A stretch of 24,541 nt of DNA, from positions 15,219 to 39,759 of the forward strand of contig DJVY01000114.1 of assembly GCA_002440885.1 (NCBI GenBank), written 5' to 3'. The translations under genes were made by a program, and so were the position numbers. Shown here piece by piece: positions 23,720 to 24,541 of the stretch. Within the stretch, counting starts at the first letter, position 1. Every line of letters starts with the position of its first letter. The DNA comes from Bacteroidales bacterium UBA6244 (lineage in GTDB: Bacteria > Bacteroidota > Bacteroidia > Bacteroidales > F082). The notes under the pieces were generated by a model. The model did not search any database, was not told where the DNA came from, and saw nothing but the letters and a program-made list of their open reading frames with translations.

Positions 23720-24541
23720 TTAAAACCCTAAAATGCTGCCTATTTGATAGACACCCAGGGAGATGAGGTATGCCAGTGCTGTAGTATACACGGTTAGAAA
23801 CAGCGACCATTTCCAATGTCCTGATTCGTTTTTGATGGCTGCTACCACTGCAATACAAGGGAAATATATAAGGATGAAAAGCATAAACGAAATGGCTACA
23901 AGCGGGGTAAACACCTTGTTTCCGGCACGTGAGCCTTCCATATAGGTTTGTTCTTTCATCCTGTCGGCCAGTCCTTGTTCGTCTTCATCGTTGGTTTGAT
24001 ATAATACGCCTAAAGTACTTACCACGATTTCTTTGGCTGCCGATCCGGCAATAATAGCTACGCCCATTTTCCAGTCGAAGCCCAACGGAGCGATGGCGGG
24101 TTCAACAAATTTGCCTAAGCGTCCGATAAAACTGTTTTCTTGTTTAAGGCGTTTTTTCTCGGCAAGAAGTTGGTTTATTTGATGTTCAAGTTCAGGATTC
24201 GTTGTTAATTGAGATGACTCTTGCTGAAGTACAGTGATTTTGTTATCGAACTGTTCATCAATATACTTACCTTGCGGGAAGTATCCCAAAGCCCAGATGA
24301 TCAGGCTGGCCATAAGAATAATTGTCCCCATTTTTCGCAGGTATTGTTCACCTTTAAACCAGGTTTGCTTCAGAATGGACTTAAGTGCCGGAGTACGGTA
24401 GGGTGGCAATTCCATTACAAACGGGATTGTTTGCACTTTGAATAGTGTTTTCTTCAACATCCAGGCGACTACACCGGCCAGAAAAATCCCGAAAAGATAA
24501 ATCCCGAAAAGGATCGTCCCCCTCATCTCAGAGAAAAACGC
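23720..24541 (-). CDS. feoB: Ferrous iron transport protein B, C-terminal part
   Basis: The membrane part of the Fe2+ importer FeoB. The frame is open to the right edge of the window (residues AFFSE precede the ATG at 24526), so the G-protein domain and first helices lie outside. What is present: FSEMRGTILFGIYLFG, the Gate segment VMELPPYRTPALKSIL, EQYLRKMGTIILMASLIIWALGYFP, a charged coiled-coil stretch (about residues 90-125 from that ATG), FVEPAIAPLGFDWKMG, the conserved GSAAKEIVVSTLGVLYQ, and two or three last helices with FILIYFPCIAVVAAI. No sign of decay. A feoA gene, if present, is not in the window. The downstream Hpt gene is on the same strand but separated by about 130 bases and has its own promoter. 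Confidence 0.95.
   Translation of the reverse strand, partial: AFFSEMRGTILFGIYLFGIFLAGVVAWMLKKTLFKVQTIPFVMELPPYRTPALKSILKQTWFKGEQYLRKMGTIILMASLIIWALGYFPQGKYIDEQFDNKITVLQQESSQLTTNPELEHQINQLLAEKKRLKQENSFIGRLGKFVEPAIAPLGFDWKMGVAIIAGSAAKEIVVSTLGVLYQTNDEDEQGLADRMKEQTYMEGSRAGNKVFTPLVAISFMLFILIYFPCIAVVAAIKNESGHWKWSLFLTVYTTALAYLISLGVYQIGSILGF

Noticed and set aside
1..24541. CRISPR array, insertion sequence, prophage, tRNA or rRNA genes
   Set aside because: No regularly spaced repeats, transposase or integrase motifs, or cloverleaf-like segments were seen; gene content is chromosomal core plus signalling.

Overview
The window reads as a chromosomal, mostly housekeeping stretch of a Bacteroidota bacterium (Bacteroidales/Marinilabiliales-like; the order is an inference from protein flavour, not proven). 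Evidence for the phylum: several genes are preceded by exact TAnnTTTG -7 boxes with no usual Shine-Dalgarno sequence; SerA, DUF4251 and the IF-3 extension have a Bacteroidota character; and hybrid histidine kinases are frequent. No rRNA, tRNA, CRISPR array, transposase, phage gene or att site was found.

Layout. (1) 1-4108, plus strand: the 3' part of a GAF-hybrid histidine kinase, cut by the window edge, then a large secreted protein with TPR-like parts that I do not recognise. (2) 4229-6447: pepE and a DUF4251 secreted protein, converging on an EamA transporter whose stop shares a TTAA with the DUF4251 stop. (3) 6765-10923: a serine cluster, serC, serA, a four-helix-bundle protein, DUF1015 and DUF1858. 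DUF1015 carries a ParB/SerK-like DGHHR motif, and SerA lacks the usual catalytic His. (4) 10942-16500: pdxH (minus), then a plus-strand operon made of a membrane-anchored DUF218/YdcF-like + DUF1684 fusion, a REC-GAF-PAS histidine kinase and an NtrC-type sigma-54 activator. (5) 16552-19712, minus: the thrS-infC-rpmI-rplT translation operon. infC appears to start at a non-ATG codon (ATC or ATT) behind a perfect AGGAGG, which is striking in a genome that otherwise shows little SD. (6) 19930-23245, plus: nth, bcp, recA and a TPR lipoprotein. (7) 23240-24541, minus: a stand-alone Hpt phosphotransfer protein and the C-terminal part of feoB, which runs off the window.

How they work together: the serine cluster makes 3-phosphohydroxypyruvate (SerA) and then phosphoserine (SerC). 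No SerB phosphatase is visible here, and DUF1015 is the natural candidate for an extra serine/phosphoserine step. The kinase/NtrC pair probably senses an envelope or cytoplasmic signal and drives sigma-54 promoters. The orphan Hpt could relay phosphate for hybrid kinases such as the one at the left edge. No clear new defence or mobile system is present. The most unusual items are the infC start, the DUF1015 serine linkage and the DUF218-DUF1684 fusion.
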